DNA of 5,616 nucleotides from Pseudomonas sp. (GTDB taxonomy: Bacteria; Pseudomonadota; Gammaproteobacteria; Pseudomonadales; Pseudomonadaceae): assembly GCA_003525045.1 (NCBI GenBank), contig DQGF01000506.1:1-5616 (forward strand), written 5' to 3'. Shown piece by piece: positions 5,422 through 5,616 of the stretch (position 1 is its first letter; each line of letters opens with the position of its first letter). The notes under the pieces were generated by a model. The model worked only from the letters and a program-made list of their open reading frames with translations, was not told the DNA's origin and did not search any database. The translations under genes and the position numbers were made by a program.

Positions 5422-5616
5422 TCAGGCAAATAACTCCCCCTGCAACTCATCCAGCAGCGCCTGAATCGCATCCAGCCGCTGCTGCGGGTCGTCGAGTTGC
5501 AGCAGGTCGATCTTGTCTAGTTCCGCGAACGGCAATAAATACGCGAGTTGATTGGCCAGCGACTGTTGCCCGGTCGCTTCGGTGCCCATGTTCAGCGCTT
5601 CGACCATCGGGTGTTC
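5422..5616 (-). CDS. C-terminal end of a stand-alone Lon substrate-binding-domain protein (partial)
   Basis: The last 64 residues of a - strand gene run from the right window edge to a stop at 5422-5424. The frame is open to the edge (EHPMVEALNMG), so the ATG at 5605-5607 is probably internal. The order LANQLAYLLP, LDKIDLLQLDD and QQRLDAIQALLDEL matches the helical end of the Lon protease N-terminal substrate-binding domain (PF02190), with its K-x-x-L-L, R-L-x-x-I and L-L signature. Ending at GELFA directly after that helix, with no AAA+ or protease part, indicates the short stand-alone family of roughly 190-200 residues common in Pseudomonas. Its role is not well defined; the related Lon domain recognises substrates. 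It is convergent with the toxin-like genes and probably marks the conserved chromosome flank. Confidence 0.8.
   Translation of the reverse strand, partial: EHPMVEALNMGTEATGQQSLANQLAYLLPFAELDKIDLLQLDDPQQRLDAIQALLDELQGELFA

Noticed and set aside
5019..5471. 150-residue - strand ORF crossing the convergent gap
   Set aside because: It overlaps both the 3' end of the 1180-residue gene and the end of the Lon-domain gene in another frame, and has no family resemblance.
1..5616. CRISPR array, tRNA, rRNA, insertion sequence or attachment site
   Set aside because: No regularly spaced repeats, tRNA-like folds, transposase motifs or terminal repeats were seen.

Overview
The window looks like accessory DNA from a Pseudomonas-type gammaproteobacterium, most likely of the fluorescens group. 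This rests on codon use, a moderately high G+C background, and resemblance of all three proteins to Pseudomonas families I remember; no search was possible. Two + strand genes fill about 95% of the window, and the 3' end of a housekeeping-like gene lies on the - strand at the right edge.

Layout. (1) Bases 1-1626 (+): the 3' part of a large toxin-like gene. The frame is open from base 1, so the gene begins outside the window. Its C-terminal half carries a plausible arginine-serine-glutamate ADP-ribosyltransferase (ART) layout, interrupted by an acidic serine-rich insert. (2) Bases 1627-1733: a short A+T-rich gap with the ribosome binding site of the next gene. (3) Bases 1734-5276 (+): a complete 1180-residue protein. 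It has a duplicated proline-rich N-terminus, a hydrophobic segment resembling the pore/translocation domain of large clostridial toxins and Mcf-type insecticidal toxins, degenerate RTX (calcium-binding, glycine/aspartate-rich) repeats, and a roughly 480-residue, largely unrecognised, probably beta-rich C-terminus. (4) Bases 5277-5421: a convergent gap with a perfect 8-bp inverted repeat. (5) Bases 5422-5616 (-): the C-terminal end of a stand-alone Lon substrate-binding-domain protein.

Working idea. The 1180-residue protein looks like the delivery half of a toxin with no enzymatic head, and the gene just upstream ends in a candidate ART. The pair could be a two-gene enzyme-plus-translocator toxin. 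This is inference from adjacency and domain layout; the upstream protein may instead be self-contained, like other large dermonecrotic-type Pseudomonas toxins. No type I secretion genes, immunity gene or mobile element are visible in the window.
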